DNA of 64,000 nt from NCBI GenBank assembly GCA_035609245.1, contig CP141202.1:1426001-1490000 (forward strand), given 5' to 3'. The notes under the pieces are model-generated. The model did not search any database and was not told the origin of the DNA. It saw only the letters and a program-made list of their open reading frames with translations. This stretch comes from Bacteroidales bacterium MB20-C3-3 (GTDB taxonomy: Bacteria; Bacteroidota; Bacteroidia; Bacteroidales; UBA932). The position numbers and the translations under genes were made by a program. Shown here piece after piece: positions 30,705 to 39,332 of the stretch (the first letter of the stretch is position 1; each line of letters opens with the position of its first letter).

Positions 30705-30906
30705 CTTTTATTTTTATTTCTACTTCAAGCCCCAGGGTATTAAATATTTTATCTATAACAGCTAAAGATGGGTTCGCCTCTCCCCTTTCAATTTTAGTAA
30801 GGGTGTTTATTCCGATTCCTGCTAATGCGGCAAGCTCTCTCTGTGTAATTGATAGTGACAGCCTTCTCTCTTTTATAACCTTTCCAACTTCATTCATAAT
30901 CCCCAT
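30691..30906 (-). CDS. hipB: HipB-like XRE regulator
   Basis: This 71-residue protein consists of one helix-turn-helix domain (VIKERRLSLSITQRELAALAG, IGINTLTKIERGEANPS) and a short tail (IDKIFNTLGLEVEIKIK) typical of HipB. It is first in the hipB-hipS-hipT operon and likely represses it by binding near the promoter, where TAATTTTG on the minus strand (30924-30931) forms a -7 box. A second start three codons in (30897) is possible. Confidence 0.85.
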   Translation of the reverse strand: MGIMNEVGKVIKERRLSLSITQRELAALAGIGINTLTKIERGEANPSLAVIDKIFNTLGLEVEIKIKDAHS

Positions 30907-30923
30907 ATAATGTGATTTTTAAA

Positions 30924-30951
30924 CAAAATTAAGAAATGTTTTCGTTAATTT
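30924..30951 (-). promoter_or_regulatory. hip operon promoter and possible operator
   Basis: TAATTTTG on the minus strand (complement of 30924-30931) is a TAnnTTTG box, placing transcription start about 30917. The inverted arms AAATTAA (30926-30932) and TTAATTT (30945-30951), 12 nt apart, overlap it and could bind HipB. The arms are pure A/T, so chance is a real alternative. Confidence 0.4.
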
Positions 30952-30967
30952 ATAAGAAAATCCCCGT

Positions 30968-31624
30968 TTATTGTGATTTTCGCATCCTTCCGGCTATCAA
31001 AATTGAGAACACCACCCAAGGTACAAGAGAGAGCAAAGAGAAGATAAGGCCGATTGTTCCGGCTGTGGATGGGATAATCATTAGGGCGGCGGAGGCGAGC
31101 CCCCATATGGCTGTGGTGCGGGTGAAGGTCCGCTCCCTCTCTTTGAGCATCACCCATGAGAAGATGAAGAGTGTGATTGCGTTTAATATGTAGTAAACAT
31201 CAAAGGCTGTCCCTTTGTAGGTGGCGAGCATCCCCTCTCCTGCAGCAAGAAGTTGCTGCCTCAGAAGCGGATTAGAACTCCCGTTAAAGGATTTTGCCAG
31301 GCTCATCATCTCGAATGCCACCGATGAGGCGTAGTATGTTGCAAGCCCCACAAGGCCCACTGCCAGCGCAGTTATTATTGCCGATTGGTTTGCTTTGTAA
31401 AGGCATGCGGCCAGCCCAAGATAGACCGATATCATAAGGGCGTTGTTCAGCAGATAGAGCAGATCCAGACTAAGCAGACCCAGAAGAGGACTTTGCTCAA
31501 AAAGCTCAAAGAAACCTCTAACATCTGCAGGAGGAGGCCAGATTGCAAATATTGCTATCTGCACCGGAATAATAGCAACCACCGCAATTGCTGCAATTGC
31601 TCCCCATCTTTTTAAATCTTTCAT
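30968..31624 (-). CDS. DUF4386-like multi-pass membrane protein
   Basis: This 218-residue protein has about six hydrophobic helices. LGLLSLDLLYLLNNALMISVYL, LLAAGEGMLATYKGTAFDVYY and a C-terminal MIIPSTAGTIGLIFSLLSLVPW recall the DUF4386-type family of uncharacterised membrane proteins. Its start is directly behind the stop of the following minus-strand gene, 31625-32278, so it is the last gene of a run of four (33564 down to 30968). No function can be assigned. Confidence 0.65.
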   Translation of the reverse strand: MKDLKRWGAIAAIAVVAIIPVQIAIFAIWPPPADVRGFFELFEQSPLLGLLSLDLLYLLNNALMISVYLGLAACLYKANQSAIITALAVGLVGLATYYASSVAFEMMSLAKSFNGSSNPLLRQQLLAAGEGMLATYKGTAFDVYYILNAITLFIFSWVMLKERERTFTRTTAIWGLASAALMIIPSTAGTIGLIFSLLSLVPWVVFSILIAGRMRKSQ

Positions 31625-32278
31625 CTATTTAAGCATGTGCTCAACAAGTGCTGACATCTCTGCCACATTGTTAAAGCTCAGGTTTTTACCCTTCATGTAC
31701 TCTTTATAGCTCTCTTTATTGCCTTTGAAAATTTTCTCCATCTGCCTCATGTTGATAATTCTAGTAACCTTATCTCCATCTTTGAACCAGTAGTATTTGA
31801 AAGGCACTATTCTGTAACCCTCAGGAACTGCGAGATCATAGAAGATTCCATTTGCCATAAGCGAAGTATAGCTTTTTGATGCACCTGTCTCTGTTGTTGT
31901 TCCATAGGCCGATGGTTTTGGTGGCTCTATCACTCTGCATCTGTGCTCTACCAAAAGCTCTTTGCCATCCTTTACGTACGCTACCTCTACAAACTTTCCG
32001 TTATATGGATAGAATTTTCTTTTCTGAATAACGATAGTATCCACAAGCCCAATCTCATCTTTTCCTATCGCTTTCATCTTTCCTCTCTCTTTAAATAACA
32101 TCTCCTCTGTAACAGAGTTGTAGTTAAGCATTCCGCTGTTGATGACTCCGTTTTTCATATAGATAAACCCTTGCGTGAAGTCGTCAAGTATATAGTGAGA
32201 AAGCACCTGGCCTTTTGTCTGTGCAGTTGATGAGATTGCAATCAGAGTTGCAATAGTGAGCAAAAATAACTTTTTCAT
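31625..32278 (-). CDS. unknown secreted protein, paralogue of the next gene
   Basis: This 217-residue protein has a signal peptide (LFLLTIATLIAISSTAQ). It shares the plan and many residues of the upstream gene product (32315-32986): LSHYILDDFTQGFIYMKNG, LNYNSVTEEMLF, NGKFVEVAYVKDG, LAVPEGYRIVPFKYY and KVTRIINMRQMEKIF have direct counterparts there. I do not recognise a named domain. The pair looks like a tandem duplication in the periplasm or outer envelope. It is 36 bp downstream of its paralogue. Confidence 0.7.
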   Translation of the reverse strand: MKKLFLLTIATLIAISSTAQTKGQVLSHYILDDFTQGFIYMKNGVINSGMLNYNSVTEEMLFKERGKMKAIGKDEIGLVDTIVIQKRKFYPYNGKFVEVAYVKDGKELLVEHRCRVIEPPKPSAYGTTTETGASKSYTSLMANGIFYDLAVPEGYRIVPFKYYWFKDGDKVTRIINMRQMEKIFKGNKESYKEYMKGKNLSFNNVAEMSALVEHMLK

Positions 32279-32314
32279 TTTGAAATAGTGGTTAAAGTGG
32301 TTGTTTACTTTATG

Positions 32315-32986
32315 TTAGTTTTGGAGGTTATCCATAGCATGTGCCATGTCAGTAATATCAGAAAGATTTTCAAATTTAATTTTATTCTCCTTTATAAACT
32401 TGTCAAATGTATCTTTTTTGTCTGAATATACCTTGCGGAACTGTTTCAGGTTGAAAATTCTTGTGATTTTACCATCCCTCTCTACCAGATAGTTCATAAC
32501 AGGCTTAACCCTGTAACCATCCGGAAGCTGAAGTTTATAGTACATATTTCCATCACCAGTTATTCCGGAATACCTGTCCACTGCAGAAACATGTGATGTT
32601 CCACCATACGGAGCCGGATTACCCGGAGGCACCACAGTACTGCGGTGTTCGGCATAAACTGTGTGAGTCTTGCCTTCGTATAAAACCTCAACGAATTTCC
32701 CGTTTTTGACAACAAATTTTCTACCGCTTATAGCCACATACTCCAGCTCCTTCATCTCTGCATCTCCTATCGCAAGAACCTGCTCGCCCCGCTGAAAGAC
32801 CATCTCTTCAGTAACCGTGTTATAGTTCAGGCGCATCTGCTGTGTTCTTCCTCCGCCTATTGAAACATACCCATCTGTAAAATCAGGGAAGACGTAGTGA
32901 GAAAGTACAATTTGAGTAATCTGTGCATCAAGCTGCAGAAATGATAATACAAAAAATGACAGCGCAATTATTATTTTCCTTTTCAT
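32315..32986 (-). CDS. unknown secreted protein, paralogue of the following gene
   Basis: This 223-residue protein has a signal peptide (KIIIALSFFVLSFLQLDAQ). Blocks shared with the neighbouring 217-residue protein are LSHYVFPDFTDGYVSI, LNYNTVTEEMVFQRG, NGKFVEVLYEGK, LQLPDGYRVKPVMNY and KITRIFNLKQFRKVY. The start at 32986 is chosen because it yields the signal peptide and overlaps the upstream lipoprotein stop by ATGA; a start at 33013 is less likely. Function unknown. The divergence between the copies suggests an old duplication. Confidence 0.7.
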   Translation of the reverse strand: MKRKIIIALSFFVLSFLQLDAQITQIVLSHYVFPDFTDGYVSIGGGRTQQMRLNYNTVTEEMVFQRGEQVLAIGDAEMKELEYVAISGRKFVVKNGKFVEVLYEGKTHTVYAEHRSTVVPPGNPAPYGGTSHVSAVDRYSGITGDGNMYYKLQLPDGYRVKPVMNYLVERDGKITRIFNLKQFRKVYSDKKDTFDKFIKENKIKFENLSDITDMAHAMDNLQN

Positions 32987-33564
32987 AATACAGTATTCAT
33001 TATTGATATACATGAATCAACTTTGGTTATAAAATCTTCTGCAGCAGCTTTAAGTTCTCTGCCTGTTTCGGATTCTGTATTTGCCTTTTTTACAATTGCA
33101 TATATCTGAGACCTGAATTTCAACCATGAGTCTAGATATTTAACACTGAGCGAACTTCCCTTAATTGAAAAGTCAACCGGCTGAATGGGATCAAGAATTC
33201 CGGGGGGTATATCTGTGCCGGCTGTGAACTGGTAGATGCCCTCAACAAACAGATCGTCCAAAGCAATTAAAGCGTAATATGCGTTCATGAATCTAGTCTG
33301 CACAAGCTCCGCCCAGAAAGCGATTCCAACACTCTGCCTTAGCATGGAACCCAGAGTGTTGTGCAAAATGCTGAAGTCATAAAAAGATGTTGTATAATTC
33401 CTCCAGATTAGTATTTGAGCCGCATAATCTCCGGCGCCGGACATTGGTGGCATTGTGGTACTTGTCAATGGTTTGTATAGGAGCACCGGTTCGGGAGCCT
33501 TTGTGCAGCCAAAGAGTAGTCCGGCTACACACGCTAATACAAACAACTTCAGTTTTGCTTTCAT
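32983..33564 (-). CDS. unknown lipoprotein
   Basis: This 193-residue lipoprotein (lipobox GLLFGC, Cys about 20) is followed by a mostly helical body without recognisable domain. Two long helical regions are suggested by LHNTLGSMLRQSVGIAFWAELVQTR and SWLKFRSQIYAIVKKANTES. It is first of the run of four minus-strand genes and overlaps the next by 4 bp. The start at 33564 is used; a longer frame from 33612 has no signal peptide at its front. Together with the two paralogues it may form a small envelope complex, but this is only inferred from operon structure. Confidence 0.65.
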   Translation of the reverse strand: MKAKLKLFVLACVAGLLFGCTKAPEPVLLYKPLTSTTMPPMSGAGDYAAQILIWRNYTTSFYDFSILHNTLGSMLRQSVGIAFWAELVQTRFMNAYYALIALDDLFVEGIYQFTAGTDIPPGILDPIQPVDFSIKGSSLSVKYLDSWLKFRSQIYAIVKKANTESETGRELKAAAEDFITKVDSCISIMNTVL

Positions 33565-33627
33565 AAAGTGAATTTGAGTGATTTTCCAAATGTAATAAAA
33601 ATGTATTAACAACAGAGCCCTTTTTAC

Positions 33628-33635
33628 TATATTTG
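33628..33635 (+). promoter_or_regulatory. -7 promoter element of thyA
   Basis: TATATTTG matches the TAnnTTTG box, with transcription expected about 33642 and an 17-nt leader before the thyA ATG. No clear -33 TTTG is visible at the right distance. Confidence 0.5.
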
Positions 33636-33658
33636 GCTATTCTAAGATCGTTATTATT

Positions 33659-34453
33659 ATGAAAACATATCTTTCTCTGCTTGAACATATAATGACAAAC
33701 GGGACCCTGAAATCAGACAGAACGGGTACCGGAACCAAGAGTGTGTTCGGATATCAGATGCGTTTTAACCTGGAGGATGGATTCCCTCTACTCACAACAA
33801 AAAGGGTACACCTTAAGTCAATAATTCACGAGCTCCTCTGGTTTATTGCCGGAGACACCAATATTAAATATCTGAATGATAATGGAGTTACCATTTGGGA
33901 TGAGTGGGCAGATGAAAATGGCAACCTTGGTCCGGTATATGGAAGGCAGTGGCGCTCTTGGGAGACAGCAGATGGCCGGACAGTAGATCAGCTGAAGGCT
34001 TTGATAGAGGGCATTAAGAGAAATCCGGACTCCCGAAGACATATTATCTCTGCATGGAACCCCGGCGAGGTGGATAAGATGGCACTGCCCCCTTGTCACG
34101 CGATGTTCCAGTTTTATGTGGCAGAGGAAAAACTTAGCTGCCAGCTATATCAGCGCAGTGCAGATGTCTTTCTTGGCGTTCCTTTTAATATTGCTTCTTA
34201 TGCCCTTCTAACTATGATGGTGGCTCAGGTTTGCGGGCTGAAGCCCGGTGATTTTATTCACACCTTTGGGGACGCACATATTTATACAAACCATTTTGAG
34301 CAGGTGGCCCTGCAGCTCTCAAGAGAGCCAAGACCACTGCCCGTAATGAAAATAAACCCCAATGTGTCCGACATATTCGGGTTCAGGTACGAAGATTTTC
34401 AACTGGACGGTTATACCCCGCACCCTTCAATCAAAGCTCCGATAGCGGTTTAA
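33659..34453 (+). CDS. thyA: thymidylate synthase
   Basis: ThyA makes dTMP from dUMP with methylenetetrahydrofolate. The 264-residue protein has [13 protein letters not shown] near the N-terminus, [27 protein letters not shown], the nucleophile Cys in [32 protein letters not shown] and [10 protein letters not shown]. All conserved residues are in place and the length is exactly that of the E. coli enzyme. It is followed 57 bp later by dihydrofolate reductase, which regenerates the folate consumed here. Confidence 0.97.
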   Translation: MKTYLSLLEHIMTNGTLKSDRTGTGTKSVFGYQMRFNLEDGFPLLTTKRVHLKSIIHELLWFIAGDTNIKYLNDNGVTIWDEWADENGNLGPVYGRQWRSWETADGRTVDQLKALIEGIKRNPDSRRHIISAWNPGEVDKMALPPCHAMFQFYVAEEKLSCQLYQRSADVFLGVPFNIASYALLTMMVAQVCGLKPGDFIHTFGDAHIYTNHFEQVALQLSREPRPLPVMKINPNVSDIFGFRYEDFQLDGYTPHPSIKAPIAV

Positions 34454-34510
34454 ACAACGCCGTTATTTCTGGTGATTGCTTAGTTATCAACTTTTTACAA
34501 AAATAATTTT

Positions 34511-35002
34511 ATGATTTCAATAATTGTTGCTGTCGCGGACAATCTCGCCATAGGGAAGGACAATAACCTGCTGTGGCACATATCGGAAGACCTGAAATAC
34601 TTCAAACGGATAACCGGAGGCCACACAGTTATCATGGGCCGTAAAACCTGGGAATCAATCGGCAGGCCTCTTCCAAACCGCCGTAATATTGTAATAAGCC
34701 GCTCTCTTAAGGCCGATTCTCTTGCCGGCGCGGAGGTTTTTGGTTCTTTGGAAAGTGCCCTGGCCACCCTCCCTGCAAATGAAGAGCACTTTATTATTGG
34801 AGGAGGAGAGATCTACAGAGAGGCCCTTCCTCTTGCGGAAAAACTATATATCACTTTTGTCCATATTACAGTTAATGACGCTGATACATTCTTTCCTGAG
34901 GTGGAAGAGAGGGAGTGGAGAGAGGTGGGACGCGAGAGCTTTGAGCGGGGCGAAAAGTTCGGGCGGCCGTTTGAGTTTGTTGTACTGGAGCGCAGGAGAT
35001 AA
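34511..35002 (+). CDS. folA: dihydrofolate reductase
   Basis: This 163-residue enzyme reduces dihydrofolate with NADPH. Motifs: IIVAVADNLAIGKDNNLLWHISEDLKYF (with the catalytic acidic residue in SEDLKYFK), VIMGRKTWESIGRPLPNR, and FIIGGGEIYREALPLAEKLYIT. It is downstream of thyA, the classical pair, and is followed by a strong terminator at 35049-35075. Confidence 0.96.
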   Translation: MISIIVAVADNLAIGKDNNLLWHISEDLKYFKRITGGHTVIMGRKTWESIGRPLPNRRNIVISRSLKADSLAGAEVFGSLESALATLPANEEHFIIGGGEIYREALPLAEKLYITFVHITVNDADTFFPEVEEREWREVGRESFERGEKFGRPFEFVVLERRR

Positions 35003-35048
35003 ATCAACATATCCCCCTAGATAGACAGCGGCTATTAAGCCATAGACA

Positions 35049-35075
35049 GAGCCTAAGAAACCTTAGGCTCTTTTT
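35049..35075 (+). terminator. rho-independent terminator of thyA-folA
   Basis: GAGCCTAAG-AAAC-CTTAGGCTC is a perfect 9-bp stem with a 4-nt loop followed by TTTTT, 46 bp after the folA stop. Confidence 0.88.
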
Positions 35076-35118
35076 CGTGTTTATAAGACATAACAATTAA
35101 CGAAAAAGCTAAAAAGCA

Positions 35119-35826
35119 ATGAGAAAGTTAATGATGATTCTGGCAATTGCGGCTCTGCCCTTTTCCGGATTTTCACAAAAGAATAATAATAAAAAAGATA
35201 TAGCAATGACAACTATAAACAAACTTGAGTTTCACAATTTACCTTACGCTTACGATGCACTTGAGCCATTTATTGACAAGATGACAATGGAGATTCACCA
35301 CAGCAAACACCACAAGGCATATTATGACAATATGATGAATGCTGTTAAAGGTACAGATATGGAGGGCAAAACCCTTGAAGAGGTTTTTGCAAATATGAGC
35401 AAATACCCTGCAGCTGTGCGCAATAATGGTGGCGGATATTACAACCACAATCTCTACTGGGAGGTTATGAAAGTAAACGGTGGCAAGCCATCGGCAAAAC
35501 TGGAGGCTGCAATTGTGAAGACTTTCGGATCAATGGACGAGCTAAAGAAACAATTTACGGACGCCGGCAAAACCCGCTTTGGAAGCGGCTGGGCATGGCT
35601 TAGCGTAGACAAGGACGGCAAACTGTTCGTATCATCTACTCCAAATCAGGACAACCCTCTAATGGATGTAGCAGATAAAAAAGGCACACCTATCCTTGGA
35701 ATGGATGTCTGGGAGCATGCGTACTATCTGAAATATCAGAATAAGCGCCCTGACTATACAGAAGCTTTCTGGAATGTAATAAACTGGGAGGCCGTCTCAA
35801 AAAAGTACGATTCTATAGTTAAGTAA
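35119..35826 (+). CDS. superoxide dismutase (Fe/Mn), with predicted signal peptide
   Basis: This 235-residue protein has a clear signal-like N-terminus ([20 protein letters not shown]) before the normal enzyme start, [18 protein letters not shown]. Metal ligands are present: the His in [16 protein letters not shown], the His in [13 protein letters not shown], and Asp/His in [24 protein letters not shown] carries the Gln typical of Mn-type or cambialistic enzymes. A second ATG at 35206 would start directly at the enzyme domain, so both exported and cytoplasmic forms are conceivable. It is flanked by terminators on both sides and stands alone. Confidence 0.93.
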   Translation: MRKLMMILAIAALPFSGFSQKNNNKKDIAMTTINKLEFHNLPYAYDALEPFIDKMTMEIHHSKHHKAYYDNMMNAVKGTDMEGKTLEEVFANMSKYPAAVRNNGGGYYNHNLYWEVMKVNGGKPSAKLEAAIVKTFGSMDELKKQFTDAGKTRFGSGWAWLSVDKDGKLFVSSTPNQDNPLMDVADKKGTPILGMDVWEHAYYLKYQNKRPDYTEAFWNVINWEAVSKKYDSIVK

Positions 35827-35850
35827 TTAGTTAAGTTTGAATTAAGGGTA

Positions 35851-35888
35851 GAGGGTGTCCAAAAAGTGATTTTGGACACCCTCTTTTT
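35851..35888 (+). terminator. rho-independent terminator after superoxide dismutase
   Basis: GAGGGTGTCCAAAA and TTTTGGACACCCTC form a 14-bp stem around a 5-nt loop, followed by a T run, 25 bp after the stop codon. Confidence 0.9.
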
Positions 35889-36005
35889 TCTATGAATCTA
35901 CGTCAGTAACCATTTTGATACTTGATATAATCTTTAACATACCCTTCCTTTATTATAGGACAAATATATGTTTTTATTTCCTAAATAAAAGGAAACCATG
36001 AAAAG

Positions 36006-36923
36006 TTAAATTAAATCCATAATAATCTCCTCAGCACTCTCCTCTTTTCTCACCAGAGTGGCAATTTGACCTATCTCCAGCTCGCCCTCATCCAGATCAC
36101 CCAGGAAGATACCTGCTTTTGCGCGGCTTTTGCCCAGAAGTTCATTCATCTCCTCTGCAGATGCACCCCGGTTTTCTGCCTCAATAACAGCGGCGGAAAA
36201 CTGATTGTCTGCCAGACGCGTGGGGGCGAGTTTTTTAAGAAGGAGTTTTGTCTCACCCTCTTTTAGTCCGCGGCAGCGGATTTTGAAATTTTCATGTGCC
36301 GAACTCTCCTTGCATAGTGCAAATCGGGTCCCTATCTGAACACCCTCCGCACCCAGTGCAAGGGCTGCTGTGTATTGAGCCTTTGTGGCTACTCCGCCTG
36401 CAGCAATCAGAGGAATTGTGATGGCCTCTCTCACTGCCGGAATGAGGCAAAATGTGGTGGTCTCCTCCCTTCCGTTGTGTCCGCCTGCCTCAAACCCTTC
36501 GGCAACAACTGCATCAACTCCCGCCTCCTGACACTTCAAAGCAAACGCGCTGCTTGAAACAACGTGTGCCACTTTAATTCCGTGCCCTTTCAGTACTGAT
36601 GTCCACTTTTTAGGGCTTCCTGCCGATGTAAATACAATTGGAACCCTCTCCTCAATTATGATATTCATTATCTCCTCTATCTGCGGATAGAGAAGTGGTA
36701 CATTCACTCCAAAGGGAAGTGTTACGCCATTTTCAGTAAGTGCTTCGCGGCAGCTTACTATGTGATGACGAAGATTATCGGGATGCATTGATCCTGCTCC
36801 CAAGAGCCCAAGCCCCCCTGCCTTGCTTACTGCCGATGCCAGCTTCCATCCGCTGCACCAAACCATCCCGCCCTGAATAATGGGATATTTAATTCCAAAT
36901 AAATTGCAAACTCTGTTATCCAT
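36006..36923 (-). CDS. nitronate monooxygenase / enoyl reductase-like flavoprotein
   Basis: This 305-residue TIM-barrel FMN enzyme belongs to the 2-nitropropane dioxygenase/FabK group. It starts with LFGIKYPIIQGGMVWCSG and has AVSKAGGLGLLGAGSM, VDAVVAEGFEAGGHNGRE (the FMN/catalytic His loop) and IPLIAAGGVATKAQ, then ALALGAEGVQIGTRFALCKES. The EAGGHNGR loop is shared by FabK-type enoyl-ACP reductases, so either fatty-acid reduction or nitronate oxidation is possible. The start at 36923 is used; a TTG at 36935 is less likely. It is divergent from the symporter gene. Confidence 0.85.
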   Translation of the reverse strand: MDNRVCNLFGIKYPIIQGGMVWCSGWKLASAVSKAGGLGLLGAGSMHPDNLRHHIVSCREALTENGVTLPFGVNVPLLYPQIEEIMNIIIEERVPIVFTSAGSPKKWTSVLKGHGIKVAHVVSSSAFALKCQEAGVDAVVAEGFEAGGHNGREETTTFCLIPAVREAITIPLIAAGGVATKAQYTAALALGAEGVQIGTRFALCKESSAHENFKIRCRGLKEGETKLLLKKLAPTRLADNQFSAAVIEAENRGASAEEMNELLGKSRAKAGIFLGDLDEGELEIGQIATLVRKEESAEEIIMDLI

Positions 36924-36932
36924 ATGTATTAA

Positions 36933-36956
36933 CAAAAGTACAAATTTTTATCTTTG
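36933..36956. promoter_or_regulatory. divergent -7 boxes between flavoprotein and symporter genes
   Basis: TACTTTTG on the minus strand (complement of 36933-36940) and TATCTTTG on the plus strand (36949-36956) both match TAnnTTTG. The plus box would start transcription about 36963, 20 nt before the symporter ATG. The minus box would start within a few bases of the flavoprotein ATG at 36923, again nearly leaderless. Confidence 0.5.
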
Positions 36957-36982
36957 TTTCCGGCAACTTAAACTTAACTACT

Positions 36983-38347
36983 ATGTCTGACTTGAATCGC
37001 GACGGCTTTGGCAGTCGTTTTGGTGTACTTGTGGCTGTAGCCGGATCTGCGGTGGGCCTTGGCAATCTTTGGAGATTCCCCTATATGGTGGGAAATAACG
37101 GAGGTGCAGCGTTTATAATTATTTATCTGCTCTTTGTAGTCCTGCTCTGTTTGCCGATTATGTTTTCCGAATTCATTATAGGCCGCAGAACACAGTCAAA
37201 TGTCTTTGGTGCAATCAACAAACTTGCTCCCAAGTCTCCGTTTTTATCAATAGGAGTTATAAGCGTAGTGGCATCAATATGTATCATGGCCTTTTACAGC
37301 GTTGTTGGAGGATGGACAATAGAATATATTTTCAAGTCTTTCTCTCCTGACTTCCTGACAGCAAACAGTGCGAGTCTCGAGAGCCAGTTTAAAGAGGCCT
37401 CTACATCTTCACTTGTTCCAATAGCCACCCATCTCGCCTTTTTGGGACTCTCAGCACTCATAGTTGTTGCCGGGATAAAAAACGGTATTGAAAAATACTC
37501 CAAAATCCTCATGCCTGTACTCTTCTTCCTTGTTATGCTACTGGCAATAAGGTCAATGACTCTTGATGGCTCCTCTGCCGGTATAAAATTTCTTTTCTAT
37601 CCGGACTTCTCAAAAATAACCGGAGCCACCCTGATTGCGGCACTCGGGCAGGCCTTCTTCTCGCTTAGCCTTGGTATGGGCTGCATTATAACCTATGGTT
37701 CGTATGTAAAGAAAAACGAGAACCTCTTTAAGGTCTCTCTCATGACTGTTGCTGCCGATACCGGTTTTGCAATTCTTGCGGGGCTCGCTGTAATGCCTGC
37801 TGTATTTGCCTTTGGTATCTCCCCCGGACAGGGGCCAAGCCTTGTTTTTATTACCTTGCCACAGATATTTGCACAATTGCCTTTTGGAAATGTAATTGCA
37901 ATAGCATTCTTTTTTATCCTGTTCATAGCAGCTATTACCTCTGCAATCTCATTACTGGAAGTTATAGTTGCATACTTCACCGAGGAGCTCAAACTCACAC
38001 GAAAGGCAGCCGTACTTATTGCCTTCACAATTATTGGAATTTTTGGGACTCTAAGCTCTCTCTCCAATGGCGTACTGGCAGATGTTAAGATATTCGGCAA
38101 AACATTCTTTGATCTCTTTGACTACACCTCTTCAAACATCCTGCTCCCTGTAGGGGGTCTTCTGGTTGTGATGTTTGTCGGGTGGAGAATGAAAAAAGCC
38201 GATGTTCTGGACGAACTCACAAATGGGGGTTCTATTGCAATAAAAGGATTTGTTCTCAAGTGGATTATCTTCACAATAAAATTCCTTGCTCCAATTGCCA
38301 TAGCACTTGTGCTCCTCAGCTCCATCGGCTTCATCAAACTATTCTAG
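36983..38347 (+). CDS. sodium-dependent transporter, NSS (SNF) family
   Basis: This 454-residue LeuT-fold symporter begins with FGSRFGVLVAVAGSAVGLGNLWRFPYM, the NSS signature containing sodium ligands and the unwound TM1. NNGGAAFIIIYLLFV forms TM2, and FFSLSLGMGCIITYGSYV is the TM6 substrate/sodium region. About 11-12 hydrophobic helices are visible, as expected for bacterial NSS proteins. It likely imports an amino acid such as tyrosine or leucine with sodium; the substrate cannot be read. It stands alone, ending 3 bp before a convergent gene. Confidence 0.93.
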   Translation: MSDLNRDGFGSRFGVLVAVAGSAVGLGNLWRFPYMVGNNGGAAFIIIYLLFVVLLCLPIMFSEFIIGRRTQSNVFGAINKLAPKSPFLSIGVISVVASICIMAFYSVVGGWTIEYIFKSFSPDFLTANSASLESQFKEASTSSLVPIATHLAFLGLSALIVVAGIKNGIEKYSKILMPVLFFLVMLLAIRSMTLDGSSAGIKFLFYPDFSKITGATLIAALGQAFFSLSLGMGCIITYGSYVKKNENLFKVSLMTVAADTGFAILAGLAVMPAVFAFGISPGQGPSLVFITLPQIFAQLPFGNVIAIAFFFILFIAAITSAISLLEVIVAYFTEELKLTRKAAVLIAFTIIGIFGTLSSLSNGVLADVKIFGKTFFDLFDYTSSNILLPVGGLLVVMFVGWRMKKADVLDELTNGGSIAIKGFVLKWIIFTIKFLAPIAIALVLLSSIGFIKLF

Positions 38348-38349
38348 AA

Positions 38350-38853
38350 TCAGCCTTTATCTGATCTCTTTATAAACCTGGCAAATTGTACAGCAGGCGG
38401 GCCGGTAAGTGTATACACTTTACTTACAGGAACATATTTATGTGGCACAAAGTGAAATACCTGCCAGGCAGCAAAATCTCTGTCTTTGGATATAAGGACA
38501 TCAAGCCTTGTTCCCCCTTGCTGCAAAAACTGAACAGGCTCGGTTGAGTCGTTAAGTTCCCCTTCAAGGATTTTTCTTGTGATTTCGCTCTTTTCAGAGG
38601 AAAGAAAATATGATTTTCTCTCAATATGGCAACCTGTTGGTTCGTATATCTCTGTTTTTGGTTTAATTATATATACAATCGCACCAGCAATAATCAATAT
38701 TACCCCGGCAACTCCGGACCAGAGAATTACTGCAAGTATCCCCGCAAGAATTAGTAAAAGTGAAGATGTTATAGTTGTAATGTTTGCCCTTTTGGCAATC
38801 TGAGGATGTGAAATCTCTCTCACATCGTTTGTTGTGATATTATCTGTGTTCAT
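38350..38853 (-). CDS. unknown small membrane protein
   Basis: This 167-residue protein has two adjacent transmembrane segments at about residues 28-58 (ITTITSSLLLILAGILAVILW, GVAGVILIIAGAIVYII) and a soluble cytoplasmic C-terminal part (SSEKSEITRKILEGELND, LDVLISKDRDFAAWQVFHFVPHKYVP). I recognise no domain. The gene is alone between the symporter and a short secreted-protein gene. Similar hairpin-plus-domain proteins are common in Bacteroidales and uncharacterised. Confidence 0.6.
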   Translation of the reverse strand: MNTDNITTNDVREISHPQIAKRANITTITSSLLLILAGILAVILWSGVAGVILIIAGAIVYIIKPKTEIYEPTGCHIERKSYFLSSEKSEITRKILEGELNDSTEPVQFLQQGGTRLDVLISKDRDFAAWQVFHFVPHKYVPVSKVYTLTGPPAVQFARFIKRSDKG

Positions 38854-38906
38854 ATTATAGTCTTGAAAAATTAATAAACTGGAAGAAGTTTTTCAAAGAC
38901 CTGAAC

Positions 38907-39281
38907 CTAAATTATAATCTCCCTGATTGCAAAAACGAAATACCTTTTGAGTGGCTCGAGAGAAGCAGATCTGGCCTCTCCGGAAATTACCATTGCCATT
39001 CTGTAAATGTTTTCTATATCTCTTTGCCTGATGAGAGAAGAGCCTGATAATCTCGAAAGCATTTGACCTCCGTTTCCTTTTGCCGCAGGTGCAGTCTGTG
39101 GGGTCTCCGTGATTGCTGGCACTGTGGCAGGAGCAGATGAGAGCATAGCCCCCTGATTCTGATAAGAGGCTGTAAATGCAAATTGCTCATCTGGAGAGAT
39201 GCATTCTCTTTCGCTCACCCTAAATGGTGAAGAGAGAGAAATCAGAATTGCAAAAACAATAATCAGATAGCTCTTATTCAT
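38907..39281 (-). CDS. unknown short exported protein
   Basis: This 124-residue protein has an N-terminal hydrophobic segment (YLIIVFAILISLSSPFRV), a Pro/Ala/Thr-rich linker (SSAPATVPAITETPQTAPAA) and a C-terminal part LIRQRDIENIYRMAMVISGE. No domain recognised. The start at 39281 is used; an upstream in-frame start at 39293 would add four residues. The frame is well placed and has a plausible signal, but expression is unproven. Confidence 0.5.
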   Translation of the reverse strand: MNKSYLIIVFAILISLSSPFRVSERECISPDEQFAFTASYQNQGAMLSSAPATVPAITETPQTAPAAKGNGGQMLSRLSGSSLIRQRDIENIYRMAMVISGEARSASLEPLKRYFVFAIREIII

Positions 39282-39332
39282 AATTAAGTGCAAAGATAGC
39301 CACTCTTTTTGTAAATTTGAGCATTAACCTAA

